Part shown: in pieces, positions 26,043 to 35,177 of the stretch
Layout: every line of letters begins with the position of its first letter
How positions within the stretch are numbered: the stretch's first letter is position 1
Source of the DNA: Anaerotignum propionicum DSM 1682
GTDB taxonomy: Bacteria > Bacillota > Clostridia > Lachnospirales > Anaerotignaceae
Direction of reading: 5' to 3'
NCBI RefSeq assembly: GCF_001561955.1
Contig: NZ_CP014223.1
Location: forward strand, 868,001 to 932,000
DNA: 64,000 nt
The notes under the pieces: generated by a model
The model's input: the letters and a program-made list of their open reading frames with translations, nothing else
Told to the model about the DNA's origin: nothing
Databases searched by the model: none
Position numbers and translations under genes: made by a program

Positions 26043-27050
26043 TTAAGATTTTTTCATTGCATCTTGCGCAAAATCAGTGCGAACTAAATCGGTGAAGGGT
26101 ACTCTTTGTGCAAGTTGGCCACCTTGCTCCATAATGTCTTGAATGAGAGTGAAGCCTTCTTCTGAGAAAACAGGGTCTTCTTTCCAAGTATCTTGTGCTT
26201 TGTAACGTTCAATGATAGTGGTCAGGGTTGCCACATCTGAATCAGGGAATTGAGGGGAAACTACTTTGGCAATTTCTTCGGCGGTGTGTTCCTTTACCCA
26301 AATTTGTCCTTTATAGATTGCCCTTGTGAAAGCTTCAATGGTTTCAGGGTGGCTATTCATAAATTCATCCCTTGCCATATAAACGGTGTAAGGCACATAT
26401 CCGCTGGCTGCACCCAAAGATGCAACAATATGGCCGCTGCCACTGCTTTCCAACGTGGTTGCTACAGGCTCGAATTCTACAGTATAATCGCCTACGTTTC
26501 CTGTAAAAGCCCCTGCTGTGGAGGAGAAATCAATGTTATTAATAATTTCAACGTCCTCATTTAATTTTAAGCCGTTTTCCTTTAAAACATACTCCAAAAC
26601 CATTTCCGGCATGCCGCCAAGTCTACCACCAATTACGGATTTTCCTTTTAAATCGTCCCATTTAAAGTCAGGCTCATCTGTACGGGAAACAAGAAAATTC
26701 CCTGCTCTTTGGGTGAGCTGGAGAAAAGCCTTCGGATAATTTTCTTTGCCCTCGTTATAAACGTAGATGCCTGCTTCTGTACCCAAAAGGGCAATATCTG
26801 CGGAATCAGAGAGCAGTGCTGTCATGGACTTATCTGCGCCATTTCCAATGGCAACAGTGACATCCAATCCTTCTTCTTCAAAGAAGCCCAATTCTTGAGC
26901 AACATACTGGGGTGCATAAAAAACAGAATGCACAACCTCGTTGAGTCTGACAGGGGTCAGTTCTGCCTGTGCCTCAGGTTTGGGAGAACAGCCTGACAGC
27001 AAGGACAAAGTCATCCCGCCTGTTAATAAAAGAGATATGAATTTTTTCAT
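26043..27050 (-). CDS. ABC transporter substrate-binding lipoprotein (SsuA/ThiY/NrtA-like)
   Basis: A 335-residue lipoprotein: signal peptide MKKFISLLLTGGMTLSLLSGC with the lipobox LLSGC, then a periplasmic-binding fold of the NMT1/SsuA type (VRLNEVVHSVFYAPQYVAQE, FFEEEGLDV, GGRLGGMPEMVLEYVL). Ligands of this class include aliphatic sulfonates, taurine, nitrate and pyrimidine thiamine precursors; the ligand here cannot be read. It is an orphan: no permease or ATPase gene is adjacent, and it has its own terminator. Confidence 0.85.
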   Translation of the reverse strand: MKKFISLLLTGGMTLSLLSGCSPKPEAQAELTPVRLNEVVHSVFYAPQYVAQELGFFEEEGLDVTVAIGNGADKSMTALLSDSADIALLGTEAGIYVYNEGKENYPKAFLQLTQRAGNFLVSRTDEPDFKWDDLKGKSVIGGRLGGMPEMVLEYVLKENGLKLNEDVEIINNIDFSSTAGAFTGNVGDYTVEFEPVATTLESSGSGHIVASLGAASGYVPYTVYMARDEFMNSHPETIEAFTRAIYKGQIWVKEHTAEEIAKVVSPQFPDSDVATLTTIIERYKAQDTWKEDPVFSEEGFTLIQDIMEQGGQLAQRVPFTDLVRTDFAQDAMKKS

Positions 27051-27333
27051 GAGTAACCTCCTGCAGATGTTTTCATTGCTACTATATGCACAAAAGGCGG
27101 AAAATTCAAATTGTCCTTAGGAAAAATTTCAGTTTTTGTAATAGGTTTTTATATTAAATTGGTGTATAATAATTAGCATGGTAAAATACGTAATTATTTC
27201 TGAAATGGATTTTTACTCAGGTTTTTTGCAAATGGAAGCTTCTGGCTTCGGAAGTATATTGTTGGAGCGGTTTTGTTTGGAATGAAACTACACCTAGTGC
27301 GGCGGGCAGTAAAGCCCAGCCGTTACATGAAAT
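27051..27333. other. Divergent intergenic region with structured RNA-like segment
   Basis: Separates the binding-protein gene from polA. Near the polA start, CGGCGGGC (27301-27308) can pair with GCCCAGCCG (27314-27322). It matches no riboswitch core I know. The rest holds no gene. Confidence 0.4.
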
Positions 27334-27360
27334 ATGTTTGATGAATATAGGAGGTCAGTT

Positions 27361-30015
27361 ATGACTGAAAAAATAATGTTGATAGATGGAAACAGCATTG
27401 TAAATCGTGCGTTTTATGGTGTGCCCCTTTTAACAAACAGAGAAGGTCAGCATACAAACGGGGTTTACGGCTTTTTAAATATTCTATTTAAGCTGATGGA
27501 TGAGGAAAAGCCAGATTATTTGGCGGTTGCCTTTGATTTGCATGCACCAACCTTTCGTCATATAGAGTTTGATGGTTATAAGGGTACAAGAAAGGGCATG
27601 CCCGACGAACTAAGAGAGCAAATGCCTCTTTTAAAAGAAATGCTCCAAGCAATGAATGTCCAAATCTATGAGATGGAAGGCTTTGAGGCGGATGATATTT
27701 TGGGAACCCTTTCTGCAAAAGCTGAGGAAGCAGGCGTTATCCCTATTGTTGTTTCCGGAGACAGAGATTTATTGCAGCTTGCTAGTGAAACTGTGATGGT
27801 GCGTATTCCAAAAACAAAGGGCGGACGCACGGAAACAGAGGATTATTATGCAAAGGATGTTATAGAAAAATATGGTGTAACACCTTTGGAATTTATAGAT
27901 GTAAAAGCTTTGATGGGAGATGCTTCCGATAATATTCCAGGTGTACCGGGGATTGGAGAAAAAACTGCCGTAAAAATTATACAAGACTATCACGAATTGG
28001 AAAATGCCATTGCCCATAGCTTGGAGATAAAACCGAAAAAGGCCTCGGAAAATCTGACAGAGTTTCAAGAGCAGGCGAGAATCAGCAAATTTTTGGCCAC
28101 CATTATTCGGGACATGCCTATTTCCTTCGAAAAAATGCAAACAAAAATCGGAGATATGTTTAATCCAAAGGCTTATGATTTAGTGAAACGTTTAGAATTA
28201 AAAAGCATGTATGACCGCTTTGAAAAAGAAGAGGTTCAAACAGCACAAACCGAAGATTTTCTGGGTATTTATTCTTTTGAAACAGCAAAGATATTTCTTG
28301 AAAATTTAGAGAAAAGGGAAACTGCCTATCATTTTCTGATGGATGAAGGGAAATGTCAAGGACTGGCCTTGTATCAAGAGGAAATAGGTGGATGTTGGCT
28401 TGAAGTTGGGGAGAATTTATCGGTAGAACAGCTATTTCAAGTAGCAGAGACATTTTTCGGCGACAACAATTATGTGAAAATTGGCCACGATATTAAAAAC
28501 GATATTAAAATGCTTCGAGAGAAGCTTGGAAAAACCACTGAGATTTCCTTTGATACGGCAATTGCCGCTTATATTTTAAATCCTACGGGAACATCTTATG
28601 CCTATGATGATTTGGCAAAGACTTTTTTGAATCTAATTTTGCCTTCCGGAGAGGAAGTTATGGGTAAGGGGAAAAGCAAAAAGGCTTTTTCTACCCTTTC
28701 CGAGGAAGAGAGAAAGGGTTTTGCTGTATCCCAAGCAAAGGTTTTCTTTGAAACAAAAAAGATTATGACTGAGCAGTTAGAGAAAAATGGACAGAACCAA
28801 CTGTTTTATGAGATAGAAATGCCTTTAATTTATGTTCTTGCAGATATGGAGGAGTATGGCATTAAGGTGGATAAAAATGCCTTATTGGAGTATCAAAAGA
28901 ATTTGGAAATCAGTATTGAAGGGATTACAAAAGAAATTTTTGCTCTTTCGGGAGAGGAATTTAACTTGAACTCACCAAAACAGCTGGGTGTAATTCTTTT
29001 TGAGAAATTAGGCTTAAAAGGCGGTAAAAAAACAAAAACAGGCTATTCCACTGCCGCCGATGTTTTAGAAAAATTAAGATTTGAACACCCTATGGTAGAA
29101 AAAATATTGTATTATCGTCAATTGGCAAAGCTAAAAAGCACCTATGCCGATGGGCTTTTGGCTGTAATGGATGAAAAAACTGAGAAAATCTATTCTACCT
29201 TTAATCAGACGATTACTGCCACGGGGCGCATCAGCTCTACTGAACCAAATTTGCAGAATATCCCCGTTCGTTTGGAATTGGGCAGAGAACTTCGAAAGGT
29301 ATTTATTCCCGAAAGTGAAGAATACTGTTTTTTGGATGCAGATTATTCCCAAATTGAGTTGCGTGTTCTTGCCCATATTGCAGGAGATGAAACCTTAATC
29401 AATGCATTTCGCAATGATCAAGATATTCATAGATTGACGGCATCTCAGGTGTTCCACGTACCCTTTGATGAGGTAACGGCTTTGCAAAGAAGCAATGCAA
29501 AGGCAGTTAATTTTGGTATTGTTTATGGCATTGGGTCCTTTAGTCTTAGTCAAGATTTGGGAATTACAAGAAAAGAAGCAGAGCAATATATTGCTGCATA
29601 TTTTGCAAAATATCCTAACATCAAAAAATATTTAAACGAAACTATTGAAAATGCAACCAAGGAGGGCTATGTTGCCACCCTTTGGAATAGAAGAAGGGCA
29701 ATGCCTGAATTGCAGAGTAATAATTTTATTCAACGTTCCTTTGGTGAGCGTGTTGCTATGAATATGCCCATTCAGGGAAGTGCGGCGGATATTATTAAAA
29801 TTGCCATGGTTCAAGTCCATCACGCATTAAAAGAAGGGGGCTATCGTTCTCGCTTAATTTTGCAGGTTCACGATGAGTTGTTGATTGAGACTTTTAAAGA
29901 GGAAAAGGAAGCAGTGGCTAAAATTTTGAAAGAAAAAATGGAACAGGCGGCAGAACTTTCCGTTCCGTTGGATGTGGATGTTCATGAAGGACACTCGTGG
30001 TTTGAGGCGAAATAA
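27361..30015 (+). CDS. polA: DNA polymerase I
   Basis: An 884-residue family A polymerase for gap filling and Okazaki fragment processing. N-terminal 5'-3' exonuclease domain (MLIDGNSIVNRAFYGVPLL; MGDASDNIPGVPGIGEKTA), a middle 3'-5' exonuclease-like domain that lacks the usual DxE catalytic motif and is probably inactive as in Bacillus, and the polymerase domain with motif A (DADYSQIELRVLAHIAGD), motif B (RSNAKAVNFGIVYGIG) and motif C (QVHDELLIE). ATG 27361 follows AGGAGG; an in-frame ATG at 27334 is less likely. It is followed by coaE after 17 bases. Confidence 0.97.
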   Translation: MTEKIMLIDGNSIVNRAFYGVPLLTNREGQHTNGVYGFLNILFKLMDEEKPDYLAVAFDLHAPTFRHIEFDGYKGTRKGMPDELREQMPLLKEMLQAMNVQIYEMEGFEADDILGTLSAKAEEAGVIPIVVSGDRDLLQLASETVMVRIPKTKGGRTETEDYYAKDVIEKYGVTPLEFIDVKALMGDASDNIPGVPGIGEKTAVKIIQDYHELENAIAHSLEIKPKKASENLTEFQEQARISKFLATIIRDMPISFEKMQTKIGDMFNPKAYDLVKRLELKSMYDRFEKEEVQTAQTEDFLGIYSFETAKIFLENLEKRETAYHFLMDEGKCQGLALYQEEIGGCWLEVGENLSVEQLFQVAETFFGDNNYVKIGHDIKNDIKMLREKLGKTTEISFDTAIAAYILNPTGTSYAYDDLAKTFLNLILPSGEEVMGKGKSKKAFSTLSEEERKGFAVSQAKVFFETKKIMTEQLEKNGQNQLFYEIEMPLIYVLADMEEYGIKVDKNALLEYQKNLEISIEGITKEIFALSGEEFNLNSPKQLGVILFEKLGLKGGKKTKTGYSTAADVLEKLRFEHPMVEKILYYRQLAKLKSTYADGLLAVMDEKTEKIYSTFNQTITATGRISSTEPNLQNIPVRLELGRELRKVFIPESEEYCFLDADYSQIELRVLAHIAGDETLINAFRNDQDIHRLTASQVFHVPFDEVTALQRSNAKAVNFGIVYGIGSFSLSQDLGITRKEAEQYIAAYFAKYPNIKKYLNETIENATKEGYVATLWNRRRAMPELQSNNFIQRSFGERVAMNMPIQGSAADIIKIAMVQVHHALKEGGYRSRLILQVHDELLIETFKEEKEAVAKILKEKMEQAAELSVPLDVDVHEGHSWFEAK

Positions 30016-30032
30016 AAAATGAGGGATTTGAC

Positions 30033-30626
30033 ATGAAAGTGATTGGTTTAACAGGAGGAACAGGCAGTGGAAAAAGTGTGGTAAGCCAATGCCTTCGGGA
30101 GGCAGGTGCCGCCATTATTGATGCTGACCTGATTGCCCATCAAATTATAAAAAAGGGGAAACCTGCTTATGATGAGTTGGTTGCCTATTTTGGAGAGCAA
30201 ATTTTACAGGAAGATGGCGAAATTTTTCGGCGTAAGCTTGGGGAAATTGTGTTTCGGGATAAAGAAAAGCTGGAATTTTTGAATATTTGCACCCATAAAT
30301 ATATCGTCCAGGAGATTGCGGAGCAAATTCAAGAGACGAAAGAAAAGAATCAGTCAAAGCTGATTATCATAGACGCACCATTGCTCATTGAAGCTGGGCT
30401 AAATGAAATTTGTGATGCCATTTGGGTTGTTTATGCCCATGAGGAAGTTCGTGCTCGCCGCGTCATGCAGAGGGATGGAATTACATATGAAACGGCAAAA
30501 GCTCGTATCGCAAATCAAAAATCATGGGAAGAATATAAAAGCTATGCCCATGAAGTGATTGATAACAGCGATACCTTGGAAAATGTGCAAAAGCAGGTAG
30601 AAAGCTTGATGAAAAAATATGCATAA
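30033..30626 (+). CDS. coaE: Dephospho-CoA kinase
   Basis: A 197-residue P-loop kinase, last step of coenzyme A synthesis. Walker A: GLTGGTGSGKSVVS near the N-terminus; DADLIAHQ follows; the lid region has RVMQRDGITYETAKARIANQ and the C-terminus HEVIDNSDTLENVQKQV, all typical. Pairing with polA is common in Firmicutes. The 250 bases after it contain no gene that I can support. Confidence 0.96.
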   Translation: MKVIGLTGGTGSGKSVVSQCLREAGAAIIDADLIAHQIIKKGKPAYDELVAYFGEQILQEDGEIFRRKLGEIVFRDKEKLEFLNICTHKYIVQEIAEQIQETKEKNQSKLIIIDAPLLIEAGLNEICDAIWVVYAHEEVRARRVMQRDGITYETAKARIANQKSWEEYKSYAHEVIDNSDTLENVQKQVESLMKKYA

Positions 30627-30879
30627 TAGCAATCTGAAAAATAAAGAAATTGGTAAATGATAAAATGCTTTGAAGGATTAAAGGGAAGTTTAATCAAAGA
30701 CTGTATAGGTTTAATTTCGAGGTTTTTTCAGTGGAAATGCTATGAGACTAATGCTACAAACTAAACGTAAAGTCCTTTAAAATGAGAAAGCTTTTGTCAT
30801 AAGCTTATATTAGAAGAATGCTAGCATAGTAATATTAAAAGGAAAGTAATTATAATTCTTATGATTCGTAGGTGAAGAG

Positions 30880-31434
30880 ATGTTTCGTTTAATCAAGAAA
30901 TTACTCATTTGGGTTTTCTTGCTCTTGGGTGTGGGCGTTTTTGGATATTATGTTGTGCTACCCCAAGTGCTGCCCTTAAAATATCGTGAGCAGGTTGAAA
31001 AGTATGCAAAAATGTATGATGTAGAGGAGTCCTTAATTTTCGCAGTTATTTTTTGTGAAAGCCGTTTTGACCCCGATGCCCATTCCAGAGCGGGGGCAAA
31101 GGGCTTGATGCAGGTTACCACGGAAACAGGTTGGTGGGCTGCCAGCCGTATAGATTATTTGGATGTGGAAACCATTGATTTAAAAGACCCTGAAACCAGC
31201 ATAGCAGTGGGAACTTGGTATCTGCAATGGCTGGAGGATAAATTTGATGAGGTGGAGCCAACTGTTTTGGCAGCTTATAATGCTGGGCATGGGAAAGTTA
31301 GCCAATGGCTTGCTGATGAAAAATATAGTGATGATGGCTATCACTTAAAAGAAATCCCTTTTGCAGAAACAAATAGTTACGTAAAAAAAGTTGAGTTTAT
31401 GCAAAAGCTTTATAAAATTTGTTATCGTTTATAG
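30880..31434 (+). CDS. Membrane-anchored lytic transglycosylase
   Basis: A 184-residue protein: N-terminal membrane anchor (residues ~6-29) and an SLT-type goose-lysozyme-like domain with VIFCESRFDPDAHSRAGAKG (catalytic Glu in CES), GLMQVTTETGWW and AAYNAGHGKVSQWL. It cleaves peptidoglycan between MurNAc and GlcNAc at the cell surface. It frequently follows coaE in Clostridia. The next gene starts 16 bases after its stop. Confidence 0.92.
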   Translation: MFRLIKKLLIWVFLLLGVGVFGYYVVLPQVLPLKYREQVEKYAKMYDVEESLIFAVIFCESRFDPDAHSRAGAKGLMQVTTETGWWAASRIDYLDVETIDLKDPETSIAVGTWYLQWLEDKFDEVEPTVLAAYNAGHGKVSQWLADEKYSDDGYHLKEIPFAETNSYVKKVEFMQKLYKICYRL

Positions 31435-31450
31435 CTTCTGGGAGGCACAT

Positions 31451-33052
31451 ATGAAAAAGAAATTAATTCCTCTGATTTTTGCTTGTATCCTGCTTTTTTC
31501 AGGATGTACAAATGGAAGTGGAGAAAAAAATAATTTTAATGTTTCCGGAAATGTGGCAAAAACCCAAGGGGAGAGCCGTGTTTTAACGCTATCCATGCGG
31601 GTTCCGGAGACGTTGAATCCTCTGCGAAACAGGGAGGCCACAGTAGATACTGTACTGAAACTTATTTATCAGCCTTTGATTGCCTTTGACGAGGCTGGAA
31701 AACCTTCTCCTTCAATTGCAAAAAGTTGGAGTTATTCTAAAGATGGCTCAACACTTTCCTTGGAGTTACGTAACGATATTACGTGGCAAAATGGCTCTTC
31801 TTTGACGGCGGATGATGTGGCATTTTCTATTGAAACCATTCGGGGTTCTGCTGACGATTCAGTTTATAAAAAGGTATTGGACTACGTTTCAAGCTATTCT
31901 AAAACAGGTCAGTACTCCATTGATATTCATTTTCGAGAACCATTTAGTAAAAGTGTGGCAGCCTTAAATTTTCCGGTAGTTTCTGCGGCTTATTATCAAG
32001 GTCAAACAGACCCGAAAAGCGGTGCAAATATGTCTCCTATGGGTAGTGGGCCTTATTCTATGAAGTCTTATTCTATTGCATCAGAAATGATATTGACAGC
32101 AAACCCCACCTATATTGAGGGCAAGCCGAAAATAGAGACCATCTCTGTTCGCACGACTGGTGGCGCTGAAACGGATGTATATGCTTTTGATCAGGGAATG
32201 ACGGATATTCTGGTGACTGATGCCATTGAAACGGGGCGTTATGCCGATGAGGGTGTGACGGGGGTACACCAATTTACCTCAAATCAATATGACTTTATTG
32301 GCTTTAATTTTCATCGTTCTTTATTTCAAGATCGAAATATGCGACAGGTGGTAGCATACGCATTGCCCAAAAAATCAATTTGTGAAAATGTTTATCTGCA
32401 GTACGCAAAAATTGCCTACACTCCTGTAAGTCCAAGTTCTTGGCTGTATGAAGAAAACGTTGCGCCCTTTGATTATGATACAAATATGGCGACAACGTTG
32501 CTGAAGAATGCAGGGTGGACTGACAAAAACGGGGATGGCAGGCTGGAAAAAGAAAATGAACCGGAGTCCCTTCATGTTTCAATATTGACAAATCAGGAAA
32601 ACAGTGCAAGAAGGCAGACCGCAACAAAACTTAGAGATGAGCTTACCCTTTTGGGCTTTGATGTAACCTTGGAAATTTTGCCCTTTGCCCAATATCAGGA
32701 GAAATTTACAGGTGGGGATTATGACCTAATCGTCGGAGGTTGGCAGATGTCCCCTGTTACAGATTTATATGACTTTTTCGGCAGTAATGGAAGCTTAAAT
32801 TATATTGGTTATCACGACGAGCAGATGGACAATTTGCTGTTGGCTGCCAATCAGGCGGTAGGAGAAGGGGCAACGTTGTTGGCCTATAGCAGCCTTCAAA
32901 AACGTATCGCAGAGGAACTTCCATATATTAGTATTGCTTTTCGCAGTAAGGCCATGTTTGTATCTAACCGTGTTGGGGGTGTGATTATACCTACGGAGGA
33001 TAATATTTTCCATTCAGTGAATCAGTGGACTTTTGAGAGCAAGAAAGAATAG
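31451..33052 (+). CDS. Family 5 (oligopeptide/dipeptide type) ABC solute-binding lipoprotein
   Basis: A 533-residue lipoprotein: signal MKKKLIPLIFACILLFSGC with lipobox LFSGC, then SBP_bac_5 fold (SMRVPETLNPLRNREATVDT in pieces, LIYQPLIAFDEAGKPSPSIA, LRNDITWQNGSSLTADDVAFS, MGSGPYSMKSY). No permease or ATPase genes are next to it, so it may work with a transporter encoded elsewhere. ATG 31451 chosen for the signal peptide and GGGAGG site. Located between slt and the galT-like gene with short gaps. Confidence 0.88.
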   Translation: MKKKLIPLIFACILLFSGCTNGSGEKNNFNVSGNVAKTQGESRVLTLSMRVPETLNPLRNREATVDTVLKLIYQPLIAFDEAGKPSPSIAKSWSYSKDGSTLSLELRNDITWQNGSSLTADDVAFSIETIRGSADDSVYKKVLDYVSSYSKTGQYSIDIHFREPFSKSVAALNFPVVSAAYYQGQTDPKSGANMSPMGSGPYSMKSYSIASEMILTANPTYIEGKPKIETISVRTTGGAETDVYAFDQGMTDILVTDAIETGRYADEGVTGVHQFTSNQYDFIGFNFHRSLFQDRNMRQVVAYALPKKSICENVYLQYAKIAYTPVSPSSWLYEENVAPFDYDTNMATTLLKNAGWTDKNGDGRLEKENEPESLHVSILTNQENSARRQTATKLRDELTLLGFDVTLEILPFAQYQEKFTGGDYDLIVGGWQMSPVTDLYDFFGSNGSLNYIGYHDEQMDNLLLAANQAVGEGATLLAYSSLQKRIAEELPYISIAFRSKAMFVSNRVGGVIIPTEDNIFHSVNQWTFESKKE

Positions 33053-33062
33053 GGGGAGGACA

Positions 33063-34016
33063 ATGTCGGAATTAAGAAAAAATCCGTTTACAGGTGAGTG
33101 GACCCATTATGCAGAGAATCGGAAAAACCGCCCCTATGAATTTTTGCATAAAATCGAAGTAAAAAATAATAGTAATGAGGATTGTCCCTTTTGTGGTGGA
33201 AATGAAGATAAAACCACAGCCCCTTTCTATCAGGATGGTACAGATGATCTCTGGACCATTCGGGTTTTTCCCAACATGTTTCCTGCTGTGTGTGAGGAAG
33301 AGAAAGCTATTTGTGAGAATTCTTTTTATCAACAGCTTCCCTGTCAAGGGCTTCACGAGGTTCTGGTGGACACCCCAAATCATGAGGAAACCATTGACCA
33401 ATTTTCTTTAGAACATCTGAGTAAGGTTTTCGTTGTTTTACAACGGCGGTATAACGAAATGATTGTATCGAAAAAAGTGAAATATATTCAGATATTTAAA
33501 AACTGTGGCCCTTCAGCAGGAATGAGTATACGTCATTCTCATTGGCAGATTGTAGGGATGCCGGTTTTGCCCCAAAGAGAGGTCATCATGCAGGGGTATA
33601 TGCAAAATGGAGATTGTCTTTTCTGTAAAATGCTTGCTTTTGAAAAGGAACAACAAAATCGTGTTGTGGTGGAGAATCAAGACTTCGCCGTAATCACACC
33701 TTATGCATCCCGCTTTCCTTATGAGCTTTGGATTTGCCCGAAAAGGCATATTGCAAGCTTTGCCCATGTTACAGCAGGAGAATTGGAAGCTTTATCTGTT
33801 ATAATAAAAGAGATATTGCCTAAGGTTTCATCACTGCGTAAAGATGTAGGGTATAATATTTGTATGATTGACGGTGAAGTGGGAGGGGACTTTCACTGGC
33901 ATATGGAAATTTTGCCAAGAATAGGTGGGTTTGCCGGTTTTGAGTATGCAACCGGTAGCTATATCAATTCTATTTTACCGGAGCAGGCGGCGGAATATTA
34001 TCGTAAGAAAATATGA
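33063..34016 (+). CDS. galT: Galactose-1-phosphate uridylyltransferase-like protein
   Basis: A 317-residue GalT-family (HIT superfamily) protein. Features: LRKNPFTGEWTHYAENRKNR at the N-terminus, CPFCGG zinc motif, VFPNMFPAV, and the active-site region SIRHSHWQIVGMP (His-x-His-x-Gln, the first His of which would be uridylylated). A second HIT-like part has CLFCKML and HWHMEILPR. Related enzymes use other nucleotides (ADP-sugar or ATP adenylyltransferases), so the exact substrate is open. ATG 33063 sits 10 bases after the upstream stop. It is not accompanied by other Leloir genes. Confidence 0.82.
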   Translation: MSELRKNPFTGEWTHYAENRKNRPYEFLHKIEVKNNSNEDCPFCGGNEDKTTAPFYQDGTDDLWTIRVFPNMFPAVCEEEKAICENSFYQQLPCQGLHEVLVDTPNHEETIDQFSLEHLSKVFVVLQRRYNEMIVSKKVKYIQIFKNCGPSAGMSIRHSHWQIVGMPVLPQREVIMQGYMQNGDCLFCKMLAFEKEQQNRVVVENQDFAVITPYASRFPYELWICPKRHIASFAHVTAGELEALSVIIKEILPKVSSLRKDVGYNICMIDGEVGGDFHWHMEILPRIGGFAGFEYATGSYINSILPEQAAEYYRKKI

Positions 34017-34034
34017 TTTATACTAAATTGGTAA

Positions 34035-34078
34035 AAAGAGATCACATGCAAGGGTATGCCTTGTAAGTGGTCTTTTTT
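34035..34078 (+). terminator. Terminator after the galT-like gene
   Basis: AAGAGATCACATGCAAGG pairs (with G-U pairs) with CCTTGTAAGTGGTCTTTT, ending in a T run. Confidence 0.8.
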
Positions 34079-34127
34079 ATGCTGGTATTTTGAATAAATC
34101 ATTCAAAAGAAAAAGATGTGCTGTGTT

Positions 34128-34571
34128 TTACTCCGTACGATCTATCGGTATATCTGTCACGCCACCGATAGCCTTTTTCATAAAATTAATTTTTTTATCA
34201 AGAATGACTGTACCATTATCTTCAATTTTTATTTCGGCAATGATTCGGTCGTGCCCTTCCGTTTTTTCAGTGCTTCCGGTTAAAGTAGTCCATGTGATTG
34301 TTATATCCTCGGCAGATAACTGGCTTTTTGCCTTCCACTACAAACTGAGCACATCAAAAAAGGCTGATTCTGACTTTGCATTTACTACAATTGACTTATC
34401 CAATTGATATACATCAATGGAGTTATAGTCTTCTTTTGATTGAACCAGAAGCTTATATTTTCCAATGTCTATAGGAAACGGATTTTTGTATAAAGGTACA
34501 GAACATTTTTTCTATGAATAGTAACCAATAAAAATTCCTGCCCTTTGCTCTATGTTTTTTGACCGTTTCAT
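34128..34571 (-). pseudogene. Degenerate gene with two in-frame TAG codons
   Basis: Read on the minus strand from ATG 34571 (behind AAGGGGGAAA) the frame runs 147 codons to TAA at 34130-34128 and is interrupted by TAG at 34514-34512 (codon 20) and TAG at 34340-34338 (codon 78), with no frameshift. Recognisable pieces: MKRSKNIEQRAGIFIGYYS, YKLLVQSKEDYNSIDVYQLD, LSAEDITITWTTLTGSTEKT, IIAEIKIEDNGTVILDKKIN. Family unknown. TAG is an ordinary stop elsewhere in this window, so decay is the simplest reading. The 105-codon frame on the plus strand here is only its shadow. Confidence 0.6.
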
Positions 34572-34739
34572 TCGAATTTTCCCCCTTGTTGATTGGTTTC
34601 TTCCCCTTGCAGATTGATTGTCCTCCAAAGGTTACGTAGATTTCAGTATTTGATGCAATCTATATTTCTTTCATTTAAACAGCGGACTCTCTATAGGGCT
34701 AGCTGATCTATAACCAAAAAAATAGAAAGGAAGATGTCT

Positions 34740-34862
34740 ATGTTTAAAAAAATTATCTTTTTGGGAAATCTTTGTTTACTACTTGTTCTGTCTTCATGCA
34801 GCCCTAAAACAGAAGAAACGATTCCACAGTGGTCAACTGCTCAACGGCCTGAGAGATACTAA
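34740..34862 (+). CDS. Very short lipoprotein (possible remnant)
   Basis: A 40-residue frame: MFKKIIFLGNLCLLLVLSSC is a full lipoprotein signal peptide with the lipobox LSSC, followed by only 21 mature residues (SPKTEETIPQWSTAQRPERY). AGGAAG lies 5-6 bases before ATG 34740; an in-frame ATG at 34734 is too close to it. Either a genuine tiny lipoprotein or the N-terminal stump of a lost gene; the neighbouring decayed gene favours the latter. Confidence 0.5.
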   Translation: MFKKIIFLGNLCLLLVLSSCSPKTEETIPQWSTAQRPERY

Positions 34863-35138
34863 AGAGGTAATAAAGGTATCTTCAATGGCTAAACAATGGA
34901 ACTAGCGTAGTCTTATTCATAAAAAGATTGATAACTAAAAAGAATCCGAACTTATACCTACGGGGGAGACTCGGATTTACGAATTTAGAGGCATGATTTT
35001 TGGAGGGCATATAATGTAACTGTTTAAGAGGAGGGTTTACTAAAAAATAATTTTAATTGGAAAGAACATAACGAACAAAAGATTTGGCGTTTCATTTATC
35101 AATGTCTATTCTGCGTTGTAGTATTTATGATAAAACAA
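34863..35138. other. Gap containing the likely left end of the mobile element
   Basis: No supported gene. A hairpin-like pair AATCCGA (34954) and TCGGATT (34971 on) is present. The left boundary of the integrative element should lie between here and the recombinase terminator, as large serine integrases normally sit at one end of their element. I could not define the att core. Confidence 0.35.
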
Positions 35139-35177
35139 AAAAGCCATGTGTGAGATTAATCTCATACATGGCTTTTT
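35139..35177 (-). terminator. Terminator overlapping the recombinase stop
   Basis: AAAAGCCATGTGTGAGATT paired with AATCTCATACATGGCTTTTT. The last codons and TGA stop of the serine recombinase lie inside the stem. Nearly symmetrical, so it can also shield the element from host transcription. Confidence 0.8.

Noticed and set aside
34090-34407. 105-codon plus-strand frame
   Set aside because: It is the shadow of the minus-strand degenerate gene, which has a ribosome binding site and protein-like composition.
34948-34985. Possible third copy of the repeat at 43250 and 44998, as an element end
   Set aside because: Shares only short pieces (CCGAAC, ACCTA); too little to claim an att repeat.
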